A DNA stretch of 64,000 bases, from contig CAWBIM010000008.1 of NCBI GenBank assembly GCA_963788935.1, positions 62,001 to 126,000 on the forward strand, given 5' to 3'. The notes beneath the pieces are model-generated. The model searched no databases. It saw only the letters and a program-made list of their open reading frames with translations, and was not told the DNA's origin. The position numbers and the translations under genes are program-made. This DNA comes from JAOPZW01 sp963788935. Its GTDB lineage: Bacteria > Actinomycetota > Thermoleophilia > Solirubrobacterales > Solirubrobacteraceae. Shown here piece by piece: positions 17,527 to 27,073 of this stretch (position 1 is its first letter; the number at the start of each line of letters is the position of its first letter).

Positions 17527-18462
17527 GTGGCGGTCGAGGTCTCTTTCTGCGTCGTGAACACCGAGCAGCGCGAGCTGCTCGTTCGCTGCCTGGACGCGAT
17601 CGCGGCCGAGTGCGAGGCGCTGCCGTTCGCGACCGAGGTGCTCGTGCTCGACAACGCCTCGAACGACGGCTCGGCCGGCGCGGCCCGCCGCCACCCCGTC
17701 ACGACCGAGGTCATCGCCCTCCGCCAGCGGCGCGGGAAGGGCGAGAACGACACCGCGCTGCTGCAGCGGGCCCGCGGGCGCTACGCGCTGCTGCTCAACG
17801 AGGACTCCGAGCTGCGCCCGGGCGCCGTCGCGCTCCTGCACGCGGCGCTCGCCGAGCGCCCGAAGGCGGCCGCCGCGGGCGCACGGCTCCTCCGCCCCGA
17901 CGGGACGGTCCAGCCGAGCGCGTGGCGCTTCCCGACACCCGGGACCGCACTCGTCGGCGCCGTCTTCCTGCACCGCCGCCTGACCGTGCAGAGCCGCGGC
18001 ACCGAGACGCGCAAGGTCGACTGGGCGCAGTCGGCCGCGCTCCTCGTGCGCGTCGAGGCGGCGCGCGCGATCGGCTACTTCGACCCGGCGTTCTTCGTCT
18101 ACTCCGACGAGGTCGACTTCTGCAAGCGCCTGCGCGACGCGGGCTGGTCGACGCTGTACGTCCCGGCGGCCGAGGCCTTCCACCACGAGCAGCTCTCCAC
18201 CGGCGCGATCCCCGAGCGGCGGATCGTGGAGCTGTCGCGCAATCGCGACCGCTACATGCGCAAGCACCACTCGCCGGCCGCGGCCGGGATCGTCCGGGTG
18301 CTCACGGCCTGGGCCTACGCGCTGCGCTCGCTCGCCGCCGTCGTCCTGCCGGGCCACAGCCCGCGGCGGTACTGGCGCCACGTCACCGCGACGCTGCGCC
18401 CCGACCGTGGCGAGGGCCTGCGCGAGGCCGCCGTGGAGCACAACCGCGGGCGCCGGCTGTAG
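17527..18462 (+). CDS. GT2 family glycosyltransferase (rhamnosyltransferase-like)
   Basis: 311-residue GT-A family 2 enzyme resembling rhamnosyl/galactofuranosyl-type transferases. The N-terminus VEVSFCVVNTEQRELLVRCLDAI is followed by VLVLDNASNDGS (about 40-51). The metal motif is LLLNEDSELRPGA (about 95-107). The later segment GYFDPAFFVYSDEVDFCKRLRDAGW contains the catalytic acidic residues. The C-terminal part has a hydrophobic helix (VLTAWAYALRSLAAVVLPG) that may bind the membrane. An AGGAG site sits five bases before the GTG. A strong hairpin overlaps its stop codon. Confidence 0.87.
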   Translation: MAVEVSFCVVNTEQRELLVRCLDAIAAECEALPFATEVLVLDNASNDGSAGAARRHPVTTEVIALRQRRGKGENDTALLQRARGRYALLLNEDSELRPGAVALLHAALAERPKAAAAGARLLRPDGTVQPSAWRFPTPGTALVGAVFLHRRLTVQSRGTETRKVDWAQSAALLVRVEAARAIGYFDPAFFVYSDEVDFCKRLRDAGWSTLYVPAAEAFHHEQLSTGAIPERRIVELSRNRDRYMRKHHSPAAAGIVRVLTAWAYALRSLAAVVLPGHSPRRYWRHVTATLRPDRGEGLREAAVEHNRGRRL

Positions 18463-18478
18463 CGAACCGGCGCCCGCG
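18445..18478. terminator. bidirectional hairpin over a stop codon
   Basis: A perfect 12-base-pair stem (CGCGGGCGCCGG with CCGGCGCCCGCG) has a ten-base loop that contains the TAG of the rightward GT2 gene. It lies between that gene and the convergent protease gene, where a shared transcription terminator is expected. Neither strand has a clean T-tract, so it may act as an RNA-end stabiliser or a U-less terminator. Confidence 0.5.
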
Positions 18479-18508
18479 CGGCTGCGTGCGTTGGGGTCGG
18501 GAGGAGCT

Positions 18509-19696
18509 TTACGTGGCGGCCTTGACGAGGTTCACGCGGCCGAAGCCGTACTGCGTGTCCCGTCCGGCCGGGCCCTTGTCGTCGACGGACGCGTCGAGCT
18601 TCGCGCGGGCCTGGGCGGCGCTGAACGTCGGGTTGCGGGTGCGGATGATCGCCGCGACGCCGGAGACGTGCGGCGTGGCCATCGAGGTGCCGGAGAGCGC
18701 GCGGTAGCCGCCGTCCATGTACGTCGAGAGGATGTTCACGCCGGGGGCGGCGATCTCGACGTCGCTGTTGGCGTTGGAGAACGTCGCCCGGACGTCGCGG
18801 GCGTCGGTCGCCGCGACGGAGACGACCTCGGCGTAGGCCGCCGGGTAGTTCAGCGTCGCGTTGCCGTCGTTGCCGGCCGCGGCGACGATCAGGACGTCGT
18901 GGGACGCGGCGTAGCGCACCGCGTTCTGCAGCGTCGTCGACGGGCCGCCGCCGAGGCTCATCGAGATGACCCGGGCGCCGCGGTCGGTCGCCCACGTGAT
19001 GCAGCTCGCGACGTCGGCGGTCGTCCCCTGGCCGAGCGGGCCGCTGAGGGCCTTGCAGATCGTCAGCGGCGAGTTGAACGCCACGCCGGCGACGCCGCGC
19101 GCGTTGTTCGCGTTCGCCGTGATCGTGCCCGCGACGTGCGTGCCGTGGCCGTTGTCGTCGACGCACGCACCGGCGGTGACGCGGCCCGCGACGGACTGGC
19201 CGCAGTCGGCGGTCTTGCCCGTGAGGTCCTCGTGGGTCTGGGTGATCCCGGTGTCGACGATCCCGACCTTGGCGCCGCCGGTCGACGGGAACGCGCCGAG
19301 GCCGGCGGCGTCCCAGCCCTCGGGGGCGTCGATGTCGGCGTCGGCGAGGCCGCCGGTCTGGCCGGTGTTGTTCAGGCCGTACAGCTCGGCGAAGCGCGGG
19401 TCGTTCGGCGTCGCGAGCAGGCGCATCGGCTGGTCGACCTCGGCGTACTCGACGTCGCCGCGGCGCTCGAGCGCGGCGGCGGTCGCGGCGGGATCGCCGG
19501 AGGTCGTGACGACCCGCGCGCCGAGCCCGTGGACGGCGCTGCCGAGGCGCGCGCCGGACGGCATGGCCGGGTCCGTCGTCGCGCCCGGCGCGAACTTGAC
19601 GATGACCCGGCCGCCCGCCGCGGAGGCCGGGGCCGCGAGGAGCAGCGCCGCGGCGACCGTCAGGAGGGCAGTGCGAAGGAAGGGGGGCATGTTCAT
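18509..19696 (-). CDS. secreted subtilisin-like serine protease (S8)
   Basis: 395-residue pre-pro-subtilase. The signal peptide is FLRTALLTVAAALLLAAPASAAG, ending in an AxA cleavage site near residues 25-28. A propeptide runs to about 100 (GGRVIVKFAPGA to VEYAEVDQ). The catalytic domain has Asp148 in VGIVDTGI, His184 in NGHGTHVAGT, the oxyanion Asn in AAAGNDGN, and Ser338 in SGTSMATPHVSG, so all catalytic residues are intact. The ATG at 19696 overlaps the flippase stop (ATGA), coupling the protease to polysaccharide export. The substrate is unknown; it may trim surface proteins. Confidence 0.93.
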   Translation of the reverse strand: MNMPPFLRTALLTVAAALLLAAPASAAGGRVIVKFAPGATTDPAMPSGARLGSAVHGLGARVVTTSGDPAATAAALERRGDVEYAEVDQPMRLLATPNDPRFAELYGLNNTGQTGGLADADIDAPEGWDAAGLGAFPSTGGAKVGIVDTGITQTHEDLTGKTADCGQSVAGRVTAGACVDDNGHGTHVAGTITANANNARGVAGVAFNSPLTICKALSGPLGQGTTADVASCITWATDRGARVISMSLGGGPSTTLQNAVRYAASHDVLIVAAAGNDGNATLNYPAAYAEVVSVAATDARDVRATFSNANSDVEIAAPGVNILSTYMDGGYRALSGTSMATPHVSGVAAIIRTRNPTFSAAQARAKLDASVDDKGPAGRDTQYGFGRVNLVKAAT

Positions 19697-21141
19697 CGTG
19701 AACGCACGGATGCCCAGAACCTGGCGAGTTGTCCCACCGTGAAGATGCGTGCCAGGAGCAGCGCGAGCGGGATCGCGGCCAGGGCCGCCGTACGAGCGGC
19801 GAATCCCGCGGGCCCGGCGGTCGGCAACGCCAGTTCCCCGGCGATCGATATACCGCCGATGATCGCGACGATCGTGCCTAGGCGTCGCCATTCGAACGGC
19901 ACGTGGAACAGCCGCCGGGTGAGGAGGTGGACGACGACGAGCATCACGAGGTACGCGGCGCACAGCGCGATCCCGGCGCCCGCGATGCCGAGCGGCCCGA
20001 CGAGGAGGACGAGCGCGACGACGTTGACGACCAGCCCCGCCGCCGCGGCCGGGAAGGTGCGGGTCGTGACCTTGGCGCGGCCCGCGATCGTCACGAACAC
20101 GAGGAACAGCCCGTAGAGCGCCCAGCCGAGCGCGACCCACGGCAGCGCCTCGTGGGCCTCGAAGAACGCGTCGGCCGCCAGCAGGCGCACGATCCACCGC
20201 CCGAGCAGCGTGATGCCGGCGACGACGAGCCCCGTGGCGACCACGTAGGCCGTCGTCACGAAGGCGTAGACGCGGCCGGCCTCGGTCTCGTCCGTGAGCG
20301 AGTAGGCCAGCGGCGGCCAGGCCAGCTGGAAGCCGCGGACGGCGACGATCACGGCGGTGGCGAGCTTCACCGCGACGGCGTAGAGGCCGGCCGACGCCGG
20401 GCTGTCGGCGCGCAGGATGTACGCGCGGTCGATGACGTTCAGCGCGAACACGGCGGCGTCGGCCGGGACCGTCGGCGAGCCGAACGCGAGCAGCGGCCGC
20501 AGGCCTCCGGGGGCGCGCGGGACGAGCGCGAGGTGGCCGCGCAGCGCGAACGCCCAGAGGCCGACGAGCACGACCGTCGAGGCGGCGTAGTTGCCGAGCA
20601 CGTAGCCGCGCGCGCCCTCGTCGAGGATGACGACGAGGACCACCGTCAGGACCACGGTGAGCAGGACGTTCGTCACCGACGCGATGAGGTACACGCGGCG
20701 GCGCTCCTCGACGCGCAGCAGCGCATAGGCGATCTCGAGGTTCGTGAACGCCCACAGCCCGAGCACGCCGACGGACACGAGCGTCGCGTCCCGGATGCCG
20801 AGCAGGGCCTGGCTCACCGGCCCGGCCAGCGCGACCGCGATGAGCCCGCCGGCGGTGCTCGACACGAGGACGAACGACGTCGTGGTGCGCGCGAGCCGGG
20901 TCCGGCGGCCGGCGTCCTCGTCGTCGAACCAGAAGCGGACGAACGCCTCGCCGATCCCGAAGCGCAGCAGGATGCTCACGAGGATGATCCCCGTGAGCAG
21001 CGTCTCGGCGTAGCCGAGCTCGGCCCGGGTCAGGTGGCGGGTGTAGAGCGGGAGCGTGAAGAGGGCGAGAAAGCCGGCCACCAGGCTCGACGCCTGGTAC
21101 GCGGCGCCCGACGCCGCCAGGCGCTTGAGGAGGCTTCCCAC
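19693..21141 (-). CDS. Wzx-like polysaccharide flippase (MOP superfamily)
   Basis: 482-residue polytopic protein with about 12-14 hydrophobic segments, matching oligosaccharide flippases that move lipid-linked repeat units across the membrane. The N-terminus SGAAYQASSLVAGFLALFTLPLYTRHLTRAELGYAETLL is the classic first-helix signature. FGIGEAFVRFWFDDE and AFGSPTVPADAAVFALNVIDRAYIL are also typical. Paired helices are visible throughout. The GTG start faces a divergent transferase gene 23 bases away. Its stop overlaps the protease start. Confidence 0.9.
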   Translation of the reverse strand: MGSLLKRLAASGAAYQASSLVAGFLALFTLPLYTRHLTRAELGYAETLLTGIILVSILLRFGIGEAFVRFWFDDEDAGRRTRLARTTTSFVLVSSTAGGLIAVALAGPVSQALLGIRDATLVSVGVLGLWAFTNLEIAYALLRVEERRRVYLIASVTNVLLTVVLTVVLVVILDEGARGYVLGNYAASTVVLVGLWAFALRGHLALVPRAPGGLRPLLAFGSPTVPADAAVFALNVIDRAYILRADSPASAGLYAVAVKLATAVIVAVRGFQLAWPPLAYSLTDETEAGRVYAFVTTAYVVATGLVVAGITLLGRWIVRLLAADAFFEAHEALPWVALGWALYGLFLVFVTIAGRAKVTTRTFPAAAAGLVVNVVALVLLVGPLGIAGAGIALCAAYLVMLVVVHLLTRRLFHVPFEWRRLGTIVAIIGGISIAGELALPTAGPAGFAARTAALAAIPLALLLARIFTVGQLARFWASVRSR

Positions 21142-21164
21142 GGGCGGGGACGGTATCCGCCGGG

Positions 21165-22247
21165 GTGGCTAGCCTCCCCCCGGCCGTGGGCACCAGCCGA
21201 CCACGCGGCGGGCCGTCGCTCTGCGTCCTCCTGCTGCCCGCCCCGCTCGAGCGCTTCATCCTCCGCGACCAGGCCGAGGACCTGCTGCGCGCGCCGCGCG
21301 TCGTGGCGCTCGAGCCGGGCCGCGTCCCCTACGGCGCGTACGCCCGCGTGCCGCGGGCGGTGGCCGCGCGGCTGGCGCGGCTCGAGGCGCGCCGGCGGCT
21401 GCGCGCCCTCCGCGGCGGCACGCCGCGGGTCGTCGTGATCTTCCACGCGCTGCAGGAACCGGTCGCGCGCGCGATGGTCGACGCGGTGCCCGGCTGCGAG
21501 CTCTGGTACTGGCGCTGGGACCGCTACGAGGTCGCCTACGACGCGGCCCCGCGGATGCGCGCGCGCCTGGCGGCCATGCATGAGGCGGCCGCGGCGCACG
21601 CCGCGCTCGTCCCCGCCGTCTCGACCGAGCTCGTCCGCCTCGAGCAGGCGGCCGGCCGCGAGGCGGCGCTCGTGCCGATGTCGGCCGACGACTTCCCCGC
21701 GCCGGAGGGGGGCGCGGTCGTCGCGATCTCCCTCGGGCACCTCGGCCGGCGGACGGACTGGGCGCTGCTTCGGGCGGTTGGCGAGCGCCTGGGCGACGAC
21801 CTCGTCGCGCTCATGGTCGGGGCCGTGCACGAGGACGAGGCGGTGGGCGACGCCGACTTCGCGGCCGTGCGCGCGATGGGGCAGTTCGTCTGGCTCGGCG
21901 CGCTCGACGACGAGGCGGCCGCACGGCTCATCCTGTGCGCCGACGTCGGGATCGTGCCGTTCCGGGTCGAGCCCTTCAACGACGCCGCGCTGCCCTACCG
22001 GATCATCAAGTACGCTCGCCTCGGCCGCCGCACGGTCACGCCCGCGCTCGCCGGCGTGCGCACGTGGGCGCGGGCGGTCGAGGTCGCCGAGGACGCCGAC
22101 GCCTTCGCCACGGCGCTGCGCGCGTTCGCGGGCGCGCGGGCGCGGCCCGACGCGGACCTGCGGGCCTGGGCCCTGGCCCAGACCGCGCGGGCGCAGAACG
22201 GCCCGTTGTGGGACCGGCTGCGCGCGCTGGGGATCGCCGACGGGTGA
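21165..22247 (+). CDS. glycosyltransferase-like protein
   Basis: 360-residue protein with a GT-B-like layout but weak motifs. VVVIFHALQEPVARAMVDAVPGCELWYWRWDRYEV and LVPAVSTELVRLEQ look like an acceptor domain. LVALMVGAVHEDE, FVWLGALDDEAAARLILCADVGIVPFRVEPFNDAALPYRIIKYARLGRRTVTP resembles the donor site of GT1/GT4 enzymes, with the EP...K pattern seen in short GT4 relatives. The GTG at 21165 is the outermost start; a second GTG at 21186 (GTSRPRGG) would leave more room for the divergent promoter. Its stop converges on the membrane transferase gene. Confidence 0.7.
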   Translation: MASLPPAVGTSRPRGGPSLCVLLLPAPLERFILRDQAEDLLRAPRVVALEPGRVPYGAYARVPRAVAARLARLEARRRLRALRGGTPRVVVIFHALQEPVARAMVDAVPGCELWYWRWDRYEVAYDAAPRMRARLAAMHEAAAAHAALVPAVSTELVRLEQAAGREAALVPMSADDFPAPEGGAVVAISLGHLGRRTDWALLRAVGERLGDDLVALMVGAVHEDEAVGDADFAAVRAMGQFVWLGALDDEAAARLILCADVGIVPFRVEPFNDAALPYRIIKYARLGRRTVTPALAGVRTWARAVEVAEDADAFATALRAFAGARARPDADLRAWALAQTARAQNGPLWDRLRALGIADG

Positions 22248-22254
22248 GCCGCCG

Positions 22255-23733
22255 CTACGGGCAGCTCGCGTACGCCGCGTAGCGCGCGTTGCGCGCGATC
22301 GGGACGAAGCCGGGGTCGGGGACGTTCGTCGACGGGCTCGCGCCCGCGGCGAAGCCGAAGCGCTCGAGCTCCTTGCGCCCGATGACGAAGATCGCGACGC
22401 CGCGCGTGCGACGCCGCGCGCTGCGCGCGCCGACCCGCGTGCGCGGGAGGTCGAGCATCCAGCGCGTGTCGGGCACGAGGCGGTAGTTCGGGAACGTGAT
22501 CGGCCCGCACCGGGCCGCCCGCCGCACCGCCGGTGTCGTGAGGATCTCGTGCAGCTGCGTGTGCGTCGAGCGGATGAAGCGCAGCTCGGTGAAGAGGCGG
22601 TCGATCACCGGCGCCTTGACACCGACGAACACCACGCCGAGGACGGCCGCCGCGATCGCCGCCCGGCGACCACCACCGCCGCAGCCGCCCCGGCGCGAGG
22701 GTCGTGAAGCCGAGGACGCCGTAGCCCGCGACGATGCAGACCGCGACCACCGGCACGGTCAGGTAGCGCGGCAGCACCGAGAGCCCCGCGACCCCGGTCG
22801 CGACGAAGGTCAGGACGCCCGGCGCCGAAGAGCGCGATCGGCACGTGCACGGAGCGCCGGACCCCGCCCAGGCGCCACGCCAGCACCACCCCGGCCAGCG
22901 CCGCGAGGGCGACGGGCGGCCGCGCCGCGTCGACGACGAACGACACGAACGACCCGGGGACGTCGGCCAGCCCGCGGTTGCGGTTGAGCTCGTCGGCGAG
23001 GTCGCTCGTGGCGTGCAGCGAGAACAGCGGGTCGCCGGTGGCCCAGAGGTCGACGAGCGCCCACAGCAGCGGCGCGGCGATGGCCAGGACGAACAGGTCG
23101 GGGCGGAGCCTTGCGACCGACGGCGCCGGAGGCCAGATGCACCACAGCCAGTACGCGCCCGCGAGGACCCACGCCTCCGGGCCGCAGCAGGCCGGCGACC
23201 GCGAGCAGCGCCATGACCGTCCGCCCGCGGCGCGGCGTGCGCGCCTCGAGCGCCGCCGCCCACAGGACGATCGCCAGGAACGGGACGTCGACGTAGGCCC
23301 GCGCGGCGTACAGCAGGAACGCGAAGCTCGAGCCGACGAACAGCGCGCCGAGCACGCCCGGCCACCGGCCGAACACCGCCTCCCCCACCCGGTACGTCCC
23401 CCACACGAGGGCGACGAGCGACAGCGCGCAGACGAGCACCATCACCCGGTCGGCGCCGCTCCCGAGGAGCCCGGCCAGCGCGCAGAGCACGAGGAACAGC
23501 GGGTGCTCGGTCGGCGCCGCGTACGCGGTGAACGTCGGCTTCGTCCCGTCGAGGAGCTCGCGGCCCCAGACGAGGTGGTAGTAGGTGTCGTAGTTCGGAT
23601 ACGTCGGGACGATCGCCCACGCCGCGACGGCCACGATCGCGAGGGCGGCGACGACGAGCAGCTCGACCCGCTCCGCGCGCACCGCCCCGGCGCGCGCGGG
23701 CGCCGCGGCGGCCGCCCGGGCGCTCGTGCTCAT
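22255..23733 (-). CDS. GT39-like integral membrane glycosyltransferase, frame broken by three insertions
   Basis: Polytopic membrane protein resembling dolichyl/undecaprenyl-phosphate-sugar transferases (GT39/ArnT type). The N-terminal part has a hydrophobic helix, then WAIVPTYPNYDTYYHLVWGRELLDG with the acidic loop of the first extracytoplasmic segment. As given, the reading frame shifts three times (near 23180, 22820 and 22664), each time as if one extra base were present. Removing one base at each site restores 491 codons, e.g. LLRPEAWVLAGAYWLW and FGAGVLTFVATG across two junctions. The ATG overlaps the preceding ligase-like stop (ATGA). The C-terminal soluble tail ends near 22255. Substrate unknown. 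Confidence 0.72.
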
Positions 23734-25268
23734 GCCTTCGCCGACGCCTGGGCCCGGATCGGCTTCGGGGCGGGTTCCGGCACCGTGGCCGCGGGATCGG
23801 GCGGCGCCGCCGGCGCGCTCCCGCGCCGGGCCGCGGCCGCCAGCGCGGTGCCCACGGCGAGCAGCGTCCACGTCATCGGGTCCTCGAGGAAGGCCGCGTA
23901 CATCATCGTGTGGGCCAGCAGGGCGGTGAACGCCGCGGCCACGGCGGCCCGCGCCGGGATGGGGCGCGCGCCGCGGAACAGCCGCCAGAGCCCGCAGCCG
24001 AGGATCGCGAGGTACGCGGCGAGCCCGAGCACGCCCTGCTCGGCGGCGACCGTGATCGGGATCGTGTGCGACGCCGAGGTCGCCCGCTCGGCCGAGACGT
24101 GCTCGTGGCGGCGGTACTGGCGCGGGAACGAGCCCGCGCCCCAGCCCTCGAGCGGCTTGTCGGCGAACAGCCCCACGCCGCCCGCGATGAGGTCGTAGCG
24201 CCCGCTCGTGGCCGAGTTGGCCGACTTCGAGCTGCCGAGGTCGAGCCGGATCGCGCCGGGCGCGAGGAGCACGAACACCACGCCGGCGAGCACGACGGCG
24301 CCCGCGAGCGCCGCCGCCTTCTTCGCGTTCCAGCGCATCCCGCCGAGCACGGCGAGGCCGATGAGCAGCGACGCGAAGCTCGACTGCGACAGCGTCAGCA
24401 GGAGCCCGCCCCACAGGATGGCGAGGACGAACGCGGCGGCGATCGCGTCGCGCACCCGCTCCGTCCAGATCAGCCACGCGACGACCAGGACCATCACGAT
24501 CGCCAGGAAGCGGCCGTAGATGTTCGGGTCGAAGAAGAGCGAGTTGACCCGGAAGTAGTCCTGCAGCTGATTGGAGGCGATGACCTTCGGGTTGAGGAAC
24601 AGGTGGCGCGTCGCGTACTCGACGAAGCCGATGCCGGCGAACGCCACCGCGAGCGCGACGACCACGCCCAGGCACGCGACGGTCGTGCGCCGCGTCCACG
24701 CGATCTGGCTCACGAGCACGAACAGCAGCGCGAACGGGACGTAGAAGAACACGACGTTCTCGAGCGCGCGGTCGAAGTCGATCGAGTACGAGGCCTGGAC
24801 GGCGTAGAGCGCCAGGAACGCCCCGAGGGCCCACTCGAGCGGGCCTGCCCGGCGGTGGGAGACGTCGCTGTCGGCGGCGAGGATCCGCGGCACCGCGTAG
24901 GCCAGCACCCCGGCCGCGACGACGCCGTAGAGCGGCACGAGGAGGTTCGCGGTCGACCCCCCGATGGCGATCGGCACGCGGAACGGGACCGCCGCGACCG
25001 CGAGCACCGGCAGCACGGACGGCCACCGGCGGATCGCGAGCGCGAGCACGACCACCACGACGACCGCGGCCGCCCCGGCCGCGGCGGCGACCGTCGGCCG
25101 GTCGGTCACCGTCTGGAACTGGTCGCTGTCGGCGATGTGGAAGACGAGGATCACCGGCGCGATCGCGAGCGCGCCGAGCATCGCCCACGCGCGCCAGCGC
25201 GACGACGGGACGACGAGCGCCGCGGCCGCGAACAGCGCGGCGAGGATCAGCGGGACAGGAGCGTCCAT
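23730..25268 (-). CDS. O-antigen ligase/polymerase-like membrane protein
   Basis: 512-residue polytopic protein of the O-antigen ligase (Wzy_C-like) family with about 11-12 hydrophobic helices. The long periplasmic loop after the central helices contains GRYDLIAGGVGLFADKPLEGWGAGSFPRQYRRHEHVSAERATSASHTIPITVAAEQGVLGL, the conserved loop of ligases with Arg and His residues. The tail is Pro/Ala-rich and cytoplasmic. The ATG at 25268 lies 22 bases inside the upstream gene, and the stop overlaps the GT39-like ATG, so three genes are translationally linked. This is the second ligase-like protein in the window, so one may polymerise and one attach. Confidence 0.85.
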   Translation of the reverse strand: MDAPVPLILAALFAAAALVVPSSRWRAWAMLGALAIAPVILVFHIADSDQFQTVTDRPTVAAAAGAAAVVVVVVLALAIRRWPSVLPVLAVAAVPFRVPIAIGGSTANLLVPLYGVVAAGVLAYAVPRILAADSDVSHRRAGPLEWALGAFLALYAVQASYSIDFDRALENVVFFYVPFALLFVLVSQIAWTRRTTVACLGVVVALAVAFAGIGFVEYATRHLFLNPKVIASNQLQDYFRVNSLFFDPNIYGRFLAIVMVLVVAWLIWTERVRDAIAAAFVLAILWGGLLLTLSQSSFASLLIGLAVLGGMRWNAKKAAALAGAVVLAGVVFVLLAPGAIRLDLGSSKSANSATSGRYDLIAGGVGLFADKPLEGWGAGSFPRQYRRHEHVSAERATSASHTIPITVAAEQGVLGLAAYLAILGCGLWRLFRGARPIPARAAVAAAFTALLAHTMMYAAFLEDPMTWTLLAVGTALAAAARRGSAPAAPPDPAATVPEPAPKPIRAQASAKA

Positions 25269-27073
25269 GTGCGCGCCATCAGCGCCGTCGTGGAGTCGGT
25301 CTCGTCGCGCGTGAGCTTCACCGGGAGCTCGGGCAGGCCGTAGCGCAGGACCAGGCCCTTGCCGAAGCGCGTCGCGGTGATCGGCGCGCGCCCGGCCTCG
25401 GTGACCGCCGAGGACAGCAGCCGGCCCTGGTCCCCGGTGGCCTGGAGCGGCTCGAGCGCGCGCCAGCCCGGGAACTGGCCGTCGGTGCCCGCGAACAGGT
25501 CGATGCGATCGCCCGCCTCGGTGAGGGTGACCGGCGCGGGCGGGCGCTGCACGGCGCCGAGGCGCCCGCCGAACAGGTCGCCTTCCGCCGGCGGCGTCGG
25601 GTCGATCAGGCGCCCGCGCGGGGTGAGCTGCACCTGGCGGCGCAGCGAGTCCAGGCCGAGCGAGACGAGCGTCCCGCCGCCGCGGACGAACGTCCGCAGC
25701 CGCGACTGCAGCCCCGCGGGCAGCCAGCGGACGTCCGAGGGCAGCAGCACGCCGTTGTGCCCGGTGAGCTTCGGGCCCGTCCCGGCCGCGAGCGCGGCGT
25801 CGGTCGTGACGTCGAAGCGCCGGCCGCTGCGGGCCAGCCACGCGAGCAGCGGAGCGTCGCGCTGGGCGAACTCCGCCGGGAGGCCGTCGCCGGCGAGCAC
25901 GCGGTTCAGCCGCACCGGCAGGCCGCGGTCGAGCAGGTTCGGCAGGCCGTCGCCGTCGTCGTCGACCGAGTTGCGCCCCTGCCAGGTCATCGTCGGCAGG
26001 ACGACGAGGACCGGGCGCTTCTCGGCGCCCTGGACGGCGAACGGGACGGTGACGTGGCGGGTCCGCGTGCGCACGTCGAAGAGGTAGACGCCGGACTCCT
26101 CGCCCGGCGCGGTGACGCGGAAGACGCCGCCGCGGGTGTGCCCGCCGCGGGCGACGACCTCGTTCGAGCCGACGCGGCGCACCGTGTACGTCCAGCGCTC
26201 GCCGCGCGGGTCGACGCCGAACGCCACCGGCTTGCCGACGGCCACCGGCGCGGGCGGCGGCTGCACGCCGAGGTAGCGCACGGTGATCCCGCCGCGCCCG
26301 GGCAGCGGGCGGCCGTAGGTGATCGCGGGCAGGCCGCGGCGGTCGAGCGGCGGCGACGTGCCGATGTTGCCCGCCTGGTCGCGGGCCTGGATCGCGACGA
26401 GGTACGTGCCGGGCGAGACCGGGCGCCCGGTCTCGGTCTGGGCCGACCAGCGCCACTGCGTCGCGTCGTCGGCCAGCGGGATCGGCGCCCCGACCTGCTT
26501 CACCGGCCCCGGCCCGGTCTTGAACAGCAGGACCTTCTTCCGCGCGCTCTTGGCCGTCGGAGCGATGAAGTGGACGACCGCCTCGCCCCCGCCGGGCACC
26601 GGCAGCAGCTCCGGCCGTGGCACCTTGTCCTTCGCCGGGCCGATCGAGATCACTCGCGGCGTCGGCGGCGTCGTGTCGAGGCGGACCGACTCCGGGATCA
26701 CGACGTTGCGGCCCTGGTCGGGGAGCGTGATGCGGTAGCGGTACACGCCGTCGGGCGCGCGAGCGCCGTCCTCGTCGGTGCCGTCCCAGCGCGCGCGGAT
26801 CTCGCGGTAGGGCAGGAAGGTGTCGTCGTCGATGAGCTCGCGCACGACGTCGCCGTCGGCGTCCACGACCGCGAGCGAGACCCGGCCGCGCTTGCGGACC
26901 TCGAAGCGCACCGTCGCGCGGTCGAAGCGGCCGTCGTGATTCGGCGAGAAGAACGGGTTGTGGCGGAACTCGCCGACGACCGAGGGCGTCGCCTTCAGCC
27001 GCTGGGCGGCGAAGAACGCCCCGAACGTCGCGAGGACGAGGGCGGCGAAGACGAACCCGGTGAGGCGGCTCAC
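25247..27073 (-). CDS. membrane-anchored protein with FlgD-like Ig and DMFase-like domains
   Basis: 608-residue protein with one N-terminal helix (LTGFVFAALVLATFGAFFAAQ). Next comes a segment like FlgD Ig/CHU-type repeats: NPFFSPNHDGRFDRATVRFEV, then WDGTDEDGARAPDGVYRYRITL. A second beta-rich region contains YLVAIQARDQAGN. The C-terminal third (VLVVLPTMTWQGRNSVDDDGDGLPNLL; HNGVLLPSDVRWLPAGLQSRLRTFVRGGGTLVSLG) resembles the C-terminal domain of N,N-dimethylformamidase beta-like proteins, a glutamine-amidotransferase-like fold. No catalytic Cys is evident there. Function unknown; an extracytoplasmic scaffold for polymer assembly is possible. The GTG overlaps the phosphatase stop (GTGA). Confidence 0.75.
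   Translation of the reverse strand: MSRLTGFVFAALVLATFGAFFAAQRLKATPSVVGEFRHNPFFSPNHDGRFDRATVRFEVRKRGRVSLAVVDADGDVVRELIDDDTFLPYREIRARWDGTDEDGARAPDGVYRYRITLPDQGRNVVIPESVRLDTTPPTPRVISIGPAKDKVPRPELLPVPGGGEAVVHFIAPTAKSARKKVLLFKTGPGPVKQVGAPIPLADDATQWRWSAQTETGRPVSPGTYLVAIQARDQAGNIGTSPPLDRRGLPAITYGRPLPGRGGITVRYLGVQPPPAPVAVGKPVAFGVDPRGERWTYTVRRVGSNEVVARGGHTRGGVFRVTAPGEESGVYLFDVRTRTRHVTVPFAVQGAEKRPVLVVLPTMTWQGRNSVDDDGDGLPNLLDRGLPVRLNRVLAGDGLPAEFAQRDAPLLAWLARSGRRFDVTTDAALAAGTGPKLTGHNGVLLPSDVRWLPAGLQSRLRTFVRGGGTLVSLGLDSLRRQVQLTPRGRLIDPTPPAEGDLFGGRLGAVQRPPAPVTLTEAGDRIDLFAGTDGQFPGWRALEPLQATGDQGRLLSSAVTEAGRAPITATRFGKGLVLRYGLPELPVKLTRDETDSTTALMARTWTLLSR

Noticed and set aside
15268..18441. A 1057-codon open frame on the minus strand spanning three genes
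   Set aside because: Only its last 383 codons resemble a protein. The rest is antisense or out of frame with two well-supported genes; high G+C makes such frames long by chance.
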